Source: a virus. From it: DNA of 42,067 nucleotides. A program made the position numbers and the translations under genes. The notes beneath the pieces were generated by a model. That model did not search any database. It was not told the DNA's origin and saw nothing but the letters and a program-made list of their open reading frames with translations. This document shows, one piece after another, positions 25,248 to 33,319 of this stretch (positions are counted from its first letter, which is position 1; every line of letters starts with the position of its first letter). Location: the IMG/VR virus record IMGVR_UViG_3300025128_000101, positions 1 through 42,067 of that record, one strand, 5' to 3'.

Positions 25248-26740
25248 TGTTAACCAGTAAGGCTCAGATTATATTGGGACCTCCTGGAACGGGCAAAACA
25301 AGCACGTTACTAGGATTATTGGAAGAGGAACTCGAAAGGGGGACTGAGCCTGAACGCATTGGATTTTTCACGTTTACTAAACAAGCCGTACAAGAAGGAA
25401 AGACGAGAGCAATCTCCAGGTTTGAAATTAACAAGAACCAGTTACCGTATTTTCGTACACTCCACTCGTTATGCTTTTTACAACTAGGGCTGACAAAAGA
25501 GAGTGTGCTTGGGGGGTCAGACCTCCACGATTTAAATGAGAAACTTAACCTAAGACTCTCCGGTTCAGGAACATCGGACGAAGGACATATATCAGGTATT
25601 TCTAAAGACGACCGTCTTCTGTTTATAGAGAACCTAGCGCGTATGCGTCAGACCTCGTTAGAGAACCAGTGGCAAGAAGTAGATGACGCAGTAGGTTGGT
25701 TTGAATTAGAACGGTTTGCAACAGGACTTAAGTTATTTAAACAAGACCGTCTACTATTAGATTACACTGATATGTTGCAGCAGTTTTTAGAGCGAGGGGT
25801 TGCTCCGAAACTAGATGTGATGTTCGTAGACGAAGCGCAAGACCTCTCACCGCTACAGTGGGCGGTAGTTAGAAAGCTGTGTGATTCAGCGGAGCGTATT
25901 TATATTGCAGGAGACGATGACCAAGCTATCTATCGTTGGGCTGGTGCAGATGTTGATTATCTAATTCGTAATTCTAAAGATGCAATAATTCTCAAACAGT
26001 CCTACAGAATCCCTAAATCTATCCATAACCTTGCTGAGCGTTGTATCGGACAAGTAAGCTCGCGGGTGCATAAAGTATGGAACCCTAGAAAAGAGAAAGG
26101 GCTGGTTAGGTGGGAAGCAGCGTTTGACAACGTAGACATGGCAGAAGGTGACTGGTTAGTCTTGGCTCGTACTAATTATCTGTTACAAAATGTTGAAGAC
26201 TACTGTCGATCTGAAGGATGGTTCTTTAAAAACAAAAATAGAGCTAGTATCTCGGAGAAAAAAGTTAGAGCAGTCCGATCCTGGGAATCGCTCCGCGCAA
26301 AGGGTCTTGTTCCCATGATAGAAGTTACCAATGTTTTAAATTATTTAAAGATCCGCGTACCTTCTTCCCTCGCGGTAATCGACTTTGATACTTTAATTTC
26401 CTTTAAAGAACTGAAGAAACACGTCCCTCAGCTAAAAGAAGGATATTGGTACGATGTGTTCGAAGGAATCTCAGTTAAAGAACGAAGTTACATTCGAGCG
26501 ATGTTGAGAAGAGGAGAAAAAATTACACAAGAGCCACGTATTCGGATTTCGACCATTCATGCAGCTAAGGGTGGAGAAGCAACTAACGTCATTTTACTCA
26601 CTGACATATCTTCTCGTGTATTTAAATCGTATCAACAAAACCCAGATGACGAATCACGGGTATTTTATGTTGGGTTAACTCGGGCAAAGGAGAATCTGTT
26701 TTTAATTGAACCGCAAACTCAGAAGTATTACCCACTATAA
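25247..26740 (+). CDS. Superfamily 1 (UvrD/Rep-like) DNA helicase
   Basis: A 497-residue protein with all SF1 motifs: I GPPGTGKT (residues 11-18), II VDEAQD, III AGDDDQAIYRWAGA, IV LKQSYR, V STIHAAKGGEA and VI VFYVGLTRAK. The start is GTG at 25247, overlapping the primase stop by one base. It is shorter than UvrD (about 720) and lacks most of the accessory 1B/2B mass. In this operon it is the probable replicative or recombination helicase; no DnaB-type helicase is visible. Confidence 0.85.
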   Translation: MLTSKAQIILGPPGTGKTSTLLGLLEEELERGTEPERIGFFTFTKQAVQEGKTRAISRFEINKNQLPYFRTLHSLCFLQLGLTKESVLGGSDLHDLNEKLNLRLSGSGTSDEGHISGISKDDRLLFIENLARMRQTSLENQWQEVDDAVGWFELERFATGLKLFKQDRLLLDYTDMLQQFLERGVAPKLDVMFVDEAQDLSPLQWAVVRKLCDSAERIYIAGDDDQAIYRWAGADVDYLIRNSKDAIILKQSYRIPKSIHNLAERCIGQVSSRVHKVWNPRKEKGLVRWEAAFDNVDMAEGDWLVLARTNYLLQNVEDYCRSEGWFFKNKNRASISEKKVRAVRSWESLRAKGLVPMIEVTNVLNYLKIRVPSSLAVIDFDTLISFKELKKHVPQLKEGYWYDVFEGISVKERSYIRAMLRRGEKITQEPRIRISTIHAAKGGEATNVILLTDISSRVFKSYQQNPDDESRVFYVGLTRAKENLFLIEPQTQKYYPL

Positions 26741-26744
26741 ACTC

Positions 26745-26775
26745 CTTTACTTCCAAATAAAAAGTAAAGTAGAAT
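26745..26775 (+). promoter_or_regulatory. Putative promoter, CTTTACTT type (copy 2)
   Basis: TTTACT (26746-26751), 18-base spacer, TAGAAT (26770-26775). CTTTACTT also forms an inverted repeat with AAGTAAAG just downstream, so the site may be an operator too. It opens the DNA-modification operon at 26800. Confidence 0.5.
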
Positions 26776-26799
26776 TAGTTACTAAGAAAGGAGAAATAA

Positions 26800-27300
26800 A
26801 TGAATATATTTGTTACTGACCCAGACCCAGTAATAAGTGCCCAGACGCTGTGTGATAAACACGTTGTCAAGATGGTACTTGAGTCAGCTCAGATGTTATC
26901 CACTGCGTGGCGCGAATACTCGTCAGAGTATTCAGACGAACACGCACTATATAAAACCGCACATCTTAATCACCCCTGTAGTATTTGGGTTCGACTAGCT
27001 CGAGAGAATTATAGGTGGCTATATAAACACTTCGTTGCGCTATGTGAAGAATACACACACCGTTACGAGAAAAGCCATGCTTCTTCCAGACTTAAAGGGC
27101 CGCTAATGTGGGCTCCTTTCAACCCCCGTTCTGTTTTGGCTAAGATAGAAGACCCCTACGGTTTTGTACTAGCAATGCCAGATGAATATAAGTCAGACGA
27201 TGTATTTGACTCTTATCAAAATTATTTAATAAACGAAAAACAACATTTTGCTAAATGGGAAAAAGACCCTAGCCGCAAACCAACATGGTGGAGAACTTAA
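26800..27300 (+). CDS. Pyrimidine-dimer DNA glycosylase-like protein
   Basis: A 166-residue protein whose layout follows the T4 endonuclease V family. DKHVVKMVLES aligns with the T4 segment DQH...E, and its Glu28 matches catalytic Glu23. ARENYRWLYKHFVALCEEYTHR matches the long central helix. RKPTWW matches the C-terminal PTW. Position 2 is Asn rather than the Thr whose amino group is the T4 nucleophile. It could repair UV lesions or act on modified bases. First gene of the operon, strong AAAGGAG site, stop overlapping the methyltransferase start. Confidence 0.62.
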   Translation: MNIFVTDPDPVISAQTLCDKHVVKMVLESAQMLSTAWREYSSEYSDEHALYKTAHLNHPCSIWVRLARENYRWLYKHFVALCEEYTHRYEKSHASSRLKGPLMWAPFNPRSVLAKIEDPYGFVLAMPDEYKSDDVFDSYQNYLINEKQHFAKWEKDPSRKPTWWRT

Positions 27301-28163
27301 TGGCTTCTATTAGAAAGAAACTCGAAGAAAACGCAAACAACAGTAAAAACACTCGCATGGATATTGCCAGTGGAAATATGCTAGGAAACTGGCGACCTGA
27401 CGAAATAACACACATGACTCGTTACGATAAGATTTCCTCGCTGTGTATCGAAGAAGCGAAAATGTTAAGCAGACCTGTTAATGTGTTAGAAGCAGGGTGC
27501 GGAGAGATATGGGTTCTTAGGAACTTGTACAAAGCCTACACCGTTAAGAAGTCTGATGTGATCGCTTCTTATCGGGGAGTAGATATAGACCCCGCTTGTT
27601 TAAATGAGAAGCAAGGGTACAACAGCCCTACTGGGTTAGTTGAAGACTCTACTTGGTTTAAGAACTTTAACGGCAAGATTGATATTCAAGACCTCACCGT
27701 TAACCCTGTGTTCGATTTACCAGACAACTCTATTGATTTCTTCTGGACTACAGAAGTTATTGAGCATATGGGTAGTCAGTACATATCGGCATGGCTTGAT
27801 GACGCTAACCGTGTTCTGAGACCAGGAGGATTAATTTACGTTTCTACTCCTAACCACGATGGCTCTAACGACAAGCTCCCTGAAGATCATGTATACGAGT
27901 GGGGGTTCGATGAACTTAAGAAAGAACTAACTCGACAATCTCGAGGCTGGTTTTTACAGTCGGTTGTCGGTACGTTTGCTCAGATGCCTAAGTTGAAAGC
28001 AGCTATGCATAAAGACCACGAAGACGGGGAGTGGCGGTTAACGGAAGACCAGTTCGAGCTATTACAGGAACGCTACGGTAAACAGTTTCTTAGAGTAGTA
28101 GCCGCGACGTACTTCCCAGAAGTCTCTAACAACTGTGCTTGGATCCTAAGAAAGAGAATATGA
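27300..28163 (+). CDS. Class I SAM-dependent methyltransferase
   Basis: A 287-residue Rossmann methyltransferase. Motif I is VLEAGCGEIW (about 62-71). The acidic end of strand 2 is GVDID (about 95). Motif IV region is SIDFFWTTEVIEHMG, and the post-motif is RVLRPGGLIYVSTPNH. No target-recognition domain or (D/N)PPY motif is present, so it is not a standard N-methylating DNA methylase. The start is ATG 27300, overlapping the previous stop (TAATG). Between two base-modification-type genes, it may methylate a modified base or nucleotide; substrate unknown. Confidence 0.75.
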   Translation: MASIRKKLEENANNSKNTRMDIASGNMLGNWRPDEITHMTRYDKISSLCIEEAKMLSRPVNVLEAGCGEIWVLRNLYKAYTVKKSDVIASYRGVDIDPACLNEKQGYNSPTGLVEDSTWFKNFNGKIDIQDLTVNPVFDLPDNSIDFFWTTEVIEHMGSQYISAWLDDANRVLRPGGLIYVSTPNHDGSNDKLPEDHVYEWGFDELKKELTRQSRGWFLQSVVGTFAQMPKLKAAMHKDHEDGEWRLTEDQFELLQERYGKQFLRVVAATYFPEVSNNCAWILRKRI

Positions 28164-29065
28164 GCTTTATTGATGAAGAGATCAACCGCTACCTCTACTG
28201 GATAGAGGAGCGGGAGAGTATTCGGATTAAAAAAGAAGACGCTGACGCTGACCCGCCTTGGACTGAAGATGAGATCTTTAAGATGTTTAAGTTCTGCCAA
28301 GTCTATCGAGAAGACGACAGAACGACTCGGTGGTTTGCGGCACATATTCGCAGACCGCTATCAACGGAGCCTGAAGTAATTATGGCTACCATTATCTTTA
28401 GGTTCTTTAATCTGATCGAGACTGGGAGAACTATGCTGGAGCATAACCTACACCTCGACTGGGACAGAGAGAAGGCGATCGAAGAGATCAGCAAGCAGCC
28501 TAAGTGGGTGACAGGAGCTTATATCGTTAAGACTCCTAACCGTATGAACAAGGTCATGGGAGCTGCTGAGTGTGTTACGCATATCTGGGTTGAGCGAGAG
28601 AATCTTATCTCCTCCTTAGAAAAGATGACTACGTTAGAGGAAGCATGGAACTTCCTGCTACAGTACCCGTACATTGGGCCGTTTGTCGCTTACGAGATTG
28701 TAACCGACCTAAGACACACCTATGTGTTAGACGAAGCCACGGACATCTGTAGTTGGGCCAACGCTGGTCCAGGAGCTATGCGAGGGTTAAACCGACTTAC
28801 GGGCAGACCGCTAGAGTTCTGTAAACGCTCTCACGATTGGAACGGGGAGATGCAAGACCTCTACTCTATCTGCAAAGACCGGTTACAGATTAAGTATCGG
28901 ATGCCGTTTGAGATGCGGGAGGTAGAAGGAGGTCTATGTGAGTTTGACAAATACTCTCGGATCTTAAAGGGGCAAGGACGGACTCGCAGTATCTACGACT
29001 ACTCGCAGAGGAAGCGACCGATAATTGAAGACTTAGAAAAAGGGGAAAGCAAATGGGCAAACTAA
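28160..29065 (+). CDS. Putative DNA base hypermodification protein (HMUDK helical / aGPT-Pplase type)
   Basis: A 301-residue all-helical protein. It matches the family described with phage thymine hypermodification, often annotated '5-hmdU DNA kinase, helical domain' or 'putative DNA base hypermodification protein'. Hallmarks are YWIEERESIRIKKE (13-26), PPWTEDEIF (32-40), KFCQVYREDDRTTRW (44-58), TGAYIV (118-123), GPFVAYEIVTDLRHT (173-187) and WANAGPGAMRGLNRL (199-213). In characterised systems such proteins act on 5-hydroxymethyl-dU already in DNA. No P-loop kinase is fused or nearby. The start ATG 28160 overlaps the methyltransferase stop (ATGA). Confidence 0.75.
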   Translation: MSFIDEEINRYLYWIEERESIRIKKEDADADPPWTEDEIFKMFKFCQVYREDDRTTRWFAAHIRRPLSTEPEVIMATIIFRFFNLIETGRTMLEHNLHLDWDREKAIEEISKQPKWVTGAYIVKTPNRMNKVMGAAECVTHIWVERENLISSLEKMTTLEEAWNFLLQYPYIGPFVAYEIVTDLRHTYVLDEATDICSWANAGPGAMRGLNRLTGRPLEFCKRSHDWNGEMQDLYSICKDRLQIKYRMPFEMREVEGGLCEFDKYSRILKGQGRTRSIYDYSQRKRPIIEDLEKGESKWAN

Positions 29066-29295
29066 AGCAGCACCTGATGGAAACATCTAGTTTACAGGTT
29101 ACTTGGGTGATGACTAAGTACGGACAGTTCCTACACCGGTGTATGGAAGATCACAGTCTCCCTAACACTTGGAAGGACGCTATTTCATGGATCCACACAG
29201 AACAACAAAACATCGGAGGTACGGGTTGGGTTTCTCTCCTCCAGATCGAACAAGTTTTAATTGACAATACGGAGAGCTTGTATGAAGACGATTAG
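29053..29295 (+). CDS. Small hypothetical protein in modification operon
   Basis: An 80-residue protein containing KYGQFLHRCMEDHSLPNTWKD and an acidic end. It overlaps the upstream gene by 13 bases and the ThyA-like gene by 14, with AAAGGGGAAAG as ribosome site. No domain recognised. Its place suggests a partner of one of the flanking enzymes. Confidence 0.6.
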   Translation: MGKLKQHLMETSSLQVTWVMTKYGQFLHRCMEDHSLPNTWKDAISWIHTEQQNIGGTGWVSLLQIEQVLIDNTESLYEDD

Positions 29296-30349
29296 AGCTC
29301 GGAATGTAGATGAAGCTCTTTATTTAGGAGTGGACTTCTTTCGAGGGCCAGAGGGTGTTAACTATAGAAAGCAAGAAAGTAGAAATGGAATAACGAGAGA
29401 GTCTATTGGCCCTGTGGTTACGCACTACACGAGACCTTGGGAGCGTGTTTCGTTTCAGAAAGAACGAGATGCAAATCCTTTCTTTCATTTGTACGAAGCT
29501 ATCTGGATGTTAGCAGGATCTAATAAGCTGAAAAAGCTGACTTACTTCAACGCAGGTATGGCTGACTTTTCAGACGATGGCGAGACATTAAACGGGGCTT
29601 ACGGTTATAGATGGGCTAAGACCTTTATGACTAATCAGATTGATCTGGTTATAAAGATGTTAAAGGAAGACCCAGACTCTAGGCGATGTGTTCTACAGAT
29701 GTGGGATGCGACACACGATCTAAATAGCTCGAGTATCGACATACCTTGTAACACAAACATCTATTTTAAAATCAGAGATGGGAAACTACAGATGACTGTC
29801 TGTAATCGGTCGAACGATATGATTTGGGGAGCTTACGGGGCTAACGCAGTTCATATGTCAATACTGATGGAGTACGTTGCCGTTACAGTAAACGCTCCAA
29901 TGGGATCGTACTATCAGATAAGCGACAGCTTCCACGTGTATGAAAATAAAGTATGGGACAAAGTAAAAGACCTCTCAGGAAAGGGCTTCGGTTCGTGGTT
30001 CTCGTCTACTTATCCTACACCTCATTACCCACTAGTCTCAGATCCAGAAACTTTTACTGACGAGTGTCTTCATTTTATAGAAACGACACCTCCTACTCGA
30101 CGGTCTGGAAACCCAGAAGAGGTAGATGACTTTTCAACGTCGTTTACCAAGGAAGTTTACAACAACAAGTTCTTTTCTGATGTGATGATTCCCATGGTTT
30201 CGGCATTTAGAAGCCATAAAGAAAGGAACTACAAGGAGGCGTATGACCATCTTAAAGAAATTAAAGCGTTGGATTGGCAAGAAGCCTCGTTCCACTGGAT
30301 TAAACGAAGACAACTTAACTGGGAGACTAAACATGGGGCTGGATCCTAA
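29282..30349 (+). CDS. ThyA-family thymidylate synthase / dUMP hydroxymethylase-like enzyme
   Basis: A 355-residue ThyA-fold enzyme. It has the catalytic Cys156 in DIPCNTN, phosphate-binding Arg134/Arg135 (PDSRRC), NRSND with Arg176 and Asp179, Asn188 in GANAVHM (equivalent to E. coli Asn177, which selects uracil over cytosine), and HVY (His218, Tyr220). The substrate is therefore probably dUMP. It lacks the usual C-terminal P-x-x-x-AV folate-closing tail and has about 130 residues of helical extension instead. This deviation and the neighbouring hypermodification gene favour dUMP hydroxymethylase over plain TMP synthesis. Start ATG 29282 is behind GGAGAG. Confidence 0.75.
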   Translation: MKTIRARNVDEALYLGVDFFRGPEGVNYRKQESRNGITRESIGPVVTHYTRPWERVSFQKERDANPFFHLYEAIWMLAGSNKLKKLTYFNAGMADFSDDGETLNGAYGYRWAKTFMTNQIDLVIKMLKEDPDSRRCVLQMWDATHDLNSSSIDIPCNTNIYFKIRDGKLQMTVCNRSNDMIWGAYGANAVHMSILMEYVAVTVNAPMGSYYQISDSFHVYENKVWDKVKDLSGKGFGSWFSSTYPTPHYPLVSDPETFTDECLHFIETTPPTRRSGNPEEVDDFSTSFTKEVYNNKFFSDVMIPMVSAFRSHKERNYKEAYDHLKEIKALDWQEASFHWIKRRQLNWETKHGAGS

Positions 30350-30683
30350 ATGGCACAACATTAAATCAATCGCACAAGACGACATTAATAGTCTGATTGA
30401 ATCTGAGAAGTCTTACGGGGACTCTTGGAAGCGTAGGGGAGGAACAGGGGCTTTCATGATGTTAGCCCGTAAGTTCGACCGCATCGAGCAGCAGAGTAAA
30501 GACTGTAACTACGATGTGTTTGAGGCCGGTGGTAAATACACCGGAGAGGACGGTCTGCTGGACGACATAGGGGATCTAAGACGATACCTATTCTTAGTAG
30601 AGGACGAAATTAGAAGCAATAACATAACAGGGAGGATAGAACATTGGGAGTCAAAAGACGAATCAACTACTGGTTCAGACTAA
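30333..30683 (+). CDS. Nucleotide modification associated domain 1 (DUF1599)-like protein
   Basis: A 116-residue protein with ESEKSYGDSWKRRGGTGAFM, LARKFDRIEQQ and DGLLDDIGDLRRYLFLVEDE. These match my memory of the DUF1599/Nmad1 family, named for association with nucleotide-modification genes; members resemble all-alpha NTP pyrophosphatases. ATG 30333 is preferred over the upstream 30243, because it begins at the conserved part and overlaps the ThyA-like gene by only 17 bases. It could sanitise the dNTP pool, for instance hydrolysing a canonical nucleotide in favour of a modified one. Confidence 0.62.
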   Translation: MGLDPKWHNIKSIAQDDINSLIESEKSYGDSWKRRGGTGAFMMLARKFDRIEQQSKDCNYDVFEAGGKYTGEDGLLDDIGDLRRYLFLVEDEIRSNNITGRIEHWESKDESTTGSD

Positions 30684-30820
30684 AGGTTTTAGTGTTGTTC
30701 TTTAAGATGAAATGGAACAAGGCTGCTAAAGTTAAATTGAAGAAGTTCGACCCAGAGTTACACAATAAGAAAGAAGAAGATGAATCAGAGACAGATACCC
30801 CTAATCACTCCAGAAAGTAA
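30644..30820 (+). CDS. Small basic protein (58 aa, TTG start)
   Basis: A TTG at 30644 lies 8 bases after GGGAGG, a strong ribosome site. It opens a 58-residue frame with an aromatic/basic helix (RRINYWFRLKVLVLFFKMKW) and a charged tail. It overlaps the preceding gene by 40 bases and the polymerase start by 41, both in other frames. Could be a membrane-associated peptide or a chance frame. Confidence 0.4.
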   Translation: MGVKRRINYWFRLKVLVLFFKMKWNKAAKVKLKKFDPELHNKKEEDESETDTPNHSRK

Positions 30821-32639
30821 CTGGTCGGCTCCCGACGTTCTACCTCGGTTTGACGAGAAGGAACTGTTGGCGATCGACTTAGAGACTTGTGACCCAGCTC
30901 TCCGTGAAAGGGGGCCAGGATGGGCGGCGGGTGATGGACATATTGTAGGCATCGCGATTGCCTCTTCCTCGTGGAGTGGGTATCTACCCATTAGACACGA
31001 AGGCGGGGGGAACTTAGAAGAAGAAATAGTGCTGCGTTGGCTAAAGCGCACCCTTACCAACCATAAGGGTCCTTTAGTTTTCCACAATGCACTCTACGAT
31101 GTGGGTTGGTTGAAGCGCGAGGGCATAGACTTAACGTGTCAAATCTACGATACGATGTTTGCTGCTCCTCTGCTCGACGAACACCGCCGCTCATACTCTC
31201 TTAACGCATTGGGGAAGGACTACTGTGCGTCAGAGAAGGATGAATCTCTGTTAGAAGACGCCGCTCGATCATGGGGAGTAAATCCCAAGTCGGGGATGTA
31301 TGTTTTACCGGCTAAGTATGTCGGTCCATACGCAGAGCAAGATGCAGTACTCACTCTACAGTTATGGAATCAGCTCTACCCTAGAATCCAGGAAGAAGGA
31401 TTAGAAAAGATTTTCAAGCTAGAGTGTGACTTGATTCCACTGTTGATTGAGATGCGATGGAAAGGAGTGCGAGTTGATTTAGATCGAGCAGAACAAGTAG
31501 CCGAAGAACTGTCGAAAAAAGAACAGCAGCTACTGGTTGAGTTTAAGAGAAAGTTTGGAACTACTGTAGAAATCTGGGCTAACGCCTCGATTCAGAAGGC
31601 TTTTGAAGCTAACGATATCTGGTATCCACGTACCGAGAAAGGTATGGCGAGTTTCCAAGCCCCGTGGTTAGAAGCCCATGACCACGATCTACCAAAAATG
31701 ATTGTTCAGGCCCGAAAGATTAATAAGGCTCGAACTACCTTTGTTGAGAAGATGATACTCGGTCATCAGTCTAACGGTCGGATACACGCGGAAGCCCACC
31801 CCCTTAGAAACGATTCAGGAGGGACGGTAAGCGGTCGGTTTAGCTATACGAACCCGAATCTACAGCAGGTTCCCGCTCGAGACCCCGAACTAGGGAAGCT
31901 AATTAGATCCCTCTTTATACCGGAACAGGACGCGATCTGGGGGGCGTTCGACTATTCCCAACAGGAACCTAGATTAACCGTACATTACGCTAATAAGATG
32001 AACCTACGGGGAGCAGCAGACGCGGTTAAAGCCTACTCGGAAGACGGAGCTGATTTCCACCAGATTGTAGCGGATATGGCTAATATCCCTAGAAAACAAG
32101 CCAAGAATATCAACTTAGGACTCACCTACGGGATGGGTCATGCCAAGTTAATTAAAGAATTGGGGGTAGAGGAGGACGAAGCTCGCACTCTACTCGACCA
32201 ATACCACCATAGAGTACCGTTCATTAGAGCGTTACAAGATCAGTGTGCTAGGGTGGCATTAGAGCGAGGACATATAAAAACACTCGGAGGAAGAAAGTGC
32301 CGATTTGATCGATGGGAGCCTGTCCACGGGGACGGTCTACCTCTACCAGAAGAAGAGGCGCGAGATACCTACGGGAACATAAGACGTTCTTACACATACA
32401 AAGCACTGAACAGGCTAATTCAGGGTTCGGCAGCAGACATGACGAAAATTGCGATGTTAGACCTTTGGAAAGAGGGGTATATCCCTCACTTACAAATCCA
32501 TGACGAACTCGACTACTCGGTCGAATCGGAGAAGGAAGGTGAATTTATTATGGAGAAAATGTCAGAATGCGTAGACTTATCCGTACCACTAGTTGTGGAC
32601 GCAGAATATGGAGAAACTTGGGGAGACTCTGCAGAATGA
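30780..32639 (+). CDS. polA: Family A DNA polymerase with 3'-5' exonuclease domain (PolA)
   Basis: A 619-residue PolA-type replicase without a 5'-nuclease domain. Exonuclease motifs are LAIDLETCD (Exo I), FHNALYDVGWL (Exo II) and YAEQDAVLTLQ (Exo III). Polymerase motif A is WGAFDYSQQEPRL, motif B RKQAKNINLGLTYGMG, motif C QIHDELDYS. At the E. coli Phe762 position in motif B this enzyme has Leu446. It replicates the phage genome with the primase and helicase upstream. Its stop overlaps the next start (ATGA). The weak start region (AAGAAAGAAGAAG) suggests coupling to the upstream genes. Confidence 0.92.
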   Translation: MNQRQIPLITPESNWSAPDVLPRFDEKELLAIDLETCDPALRERGPGWAAGDGHIVGIAIASSSWSGYLPIRHEGGGNLEEEIVLRWLKRTLTNHKGPLVFHNALYDVGWLKREGIDLTCQIYDTMFAAPLLDEHRRSYSLNALGKDYCASEKDESLLEDAARSWGVNPKSGMYVLPAKYVGPYAEQDAVLTLQLWNQLYPRIQEEGLEKIFKLECDLIPLLIEMRWKGVRVDLDRAEQVAEELSKKEQQLLVEFKRKFGTTVEIWANASIQKAFEANDIWYPRTEKGMASFQAPWLEAHDHDLPKMIVQARKINKARTTFVEKMILGHQSNGRIHAEAHPLRNDSGGTVSGRFSYTNPNLQQVPARDPELGKLIRSLFIPEQDAIWGAFDYSQQEPRLTVHYANKMNLRGAADAVKAYSEDGADFHQIVADMANIPRKQAKNINLGLTYGMGHAKLIKELGVEEDEARTLLDQYHHRVPFIRALQDQCARVALERGHIKTLGGRKCRFDRWEPVHGDGLPLPEEEARDTYGNIRRSYTYKALNRLIQGSAADMTKIAMLDLWKEGYIPHLQIHDELDYSVESEKEGEFIMEKMSECVDLSVPLVVDAEYGETWGDSAE

Positions 32640-32827
32640 GTAAAGGTATTAGTGACGAACAGAAAGAACAAAATAGACAGCTCTACCGATCGATCTACGA
32701 AGAGTATAGCAAAGGGGATATCACCCTAGCTCTACTCGGAGAAAAGTACGGGCTGACTAAACAACGAATTTGGCAGATTGTGAGCCGATCGAGCCTAGGA
32801 GAAGGCGACTATTTTTACAAAGACTGA
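32636..32827 (+). CDS. Small HTH protein, sigma region 4-like
   Basis: A 63-residue protein. ITLALLGEKYGLTKQRIWQI (about 30-50) is a helix-turn-helix of the sigma-70 region 4 or Sigma70_r4-like type. The N-terminus is a short charged helix. ATG 32636 overlaps the polymerase stop, and its own stop overlaps the nuclease start (TGATG). Likely a DNA-binding regulator or a sigma-like factor; target unknown. Confidence 0.65.
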   Translation: MSKGISDEQKEQNRQLYRSIYEEYSKGDITLALLGEKYGLTKQRIWQIVSRSSLGEGDYFYKD

Positions 32828-33210
32828 TGCCTAAAGAAGCTCGACTCTGGAATTCGTTAAAGACGAATCTGAAGAACCAGCTTCACTTACAAAGGATCGA
32901 GACGGGAATCACCGCTGCAGGAGTTCCTGATGTCAACTGTTGCTATGAAGGAAAGGAATTTTGGATCGAGCTCAAATCGATCAAAGGAAACCAGTTAACG
33001 CTGAGTCCGATGCAGATTGCTTGGATGTCAACGAGAGCTAAGTTTGGAGGGCTGTGTTACGTGTTAGTGCAAAAAGAGAAAGAAATAAAGTTATTTCGGG
33101 TAGTAGACCTAGCGCAGCTAAAGACTTTGACTTGGAAGAGTGAGCCAACTCTCCACCTAGAATCTCCGTACGAATGGGGCTTACTCCTTAAAGTCTTTAA
33201 AAATGGTTAA
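32827..33210 (+). CDS. PD-(D/E)XK nuclease, VRR-NUC / Holliday-resolvase-like
   Basis: A 127-residue protein. GVPDVNCCYEGKEFWIELKS supplies Asp35, Glu48 and Lys50 of a PD-(D/E)xK core, followed by LSPMQIAWM with the typical conserved Gln63. YVLVQKEKEIKLFRV forms the final strands. The family includes VRR-NUC and Hjc-type structure-specific nucleases. It probably resolves branched replication intermediates before packaging. Last gene before the 33.2-kb promoter. Confidence 0.7.
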   Translation: MPKEARLWNSLKTNLKNQLHLQRIETGITAAGVPDVNCCYEGKEFWIELKSIKGNQLTLSPMQIAWMSTRAKFGGLCYVLVQKEKEIKLFRVVDLAQLKTLTWKSEPTLHLESPYEWGLLLKVFKNG

Positions 33211-33253
33211 AATTCGTACTTTTTTCTTAAAAATCGGCAAGTTATACTATAAA
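33211..33253 (+). promoter_or_regulatory. Promoter of the TACTTTTTTC family (copy 1)
   Basis: TACTTTTTTC (33217-33226), then exactly 14 bases, then GTTATACTATAAAAGG with -10 TATACT at 33243-33248. The same box, 14-base gap and GTTAWAA core occur at 37756 and 39938. It directly follows the nuclease stop and precedes the DUF932 gene. Confidence 0.7.
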
Positions 33254-33254
33254 A

Positions 33255-33277
33255 GGTAGCGCGGCATGCCGCCTACC
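33255..33277 (+). promoter_or_regulatory. Leader hairpin / palindrome after promoter copy 1
   Basis: GCGGCATGCCGC is a perfect 12-base palindrome, flanked by GGTAG and CTACC arms that extend the stem. It would lie at the 5' end of the transcript. It may protect mRNA or act as an operator. Confidence 0.6.
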
Positions 33278-33319
33278 AAAGACCCCGAAAGGGAATAGAA
33301 AGTAGAATAGGAGTTACCT

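Noticed and set aside
32312-32503. Plus-strand 63-residue frame inside polA
   Set aside because: Shadow frame within conserved polymerase motifs B-C.
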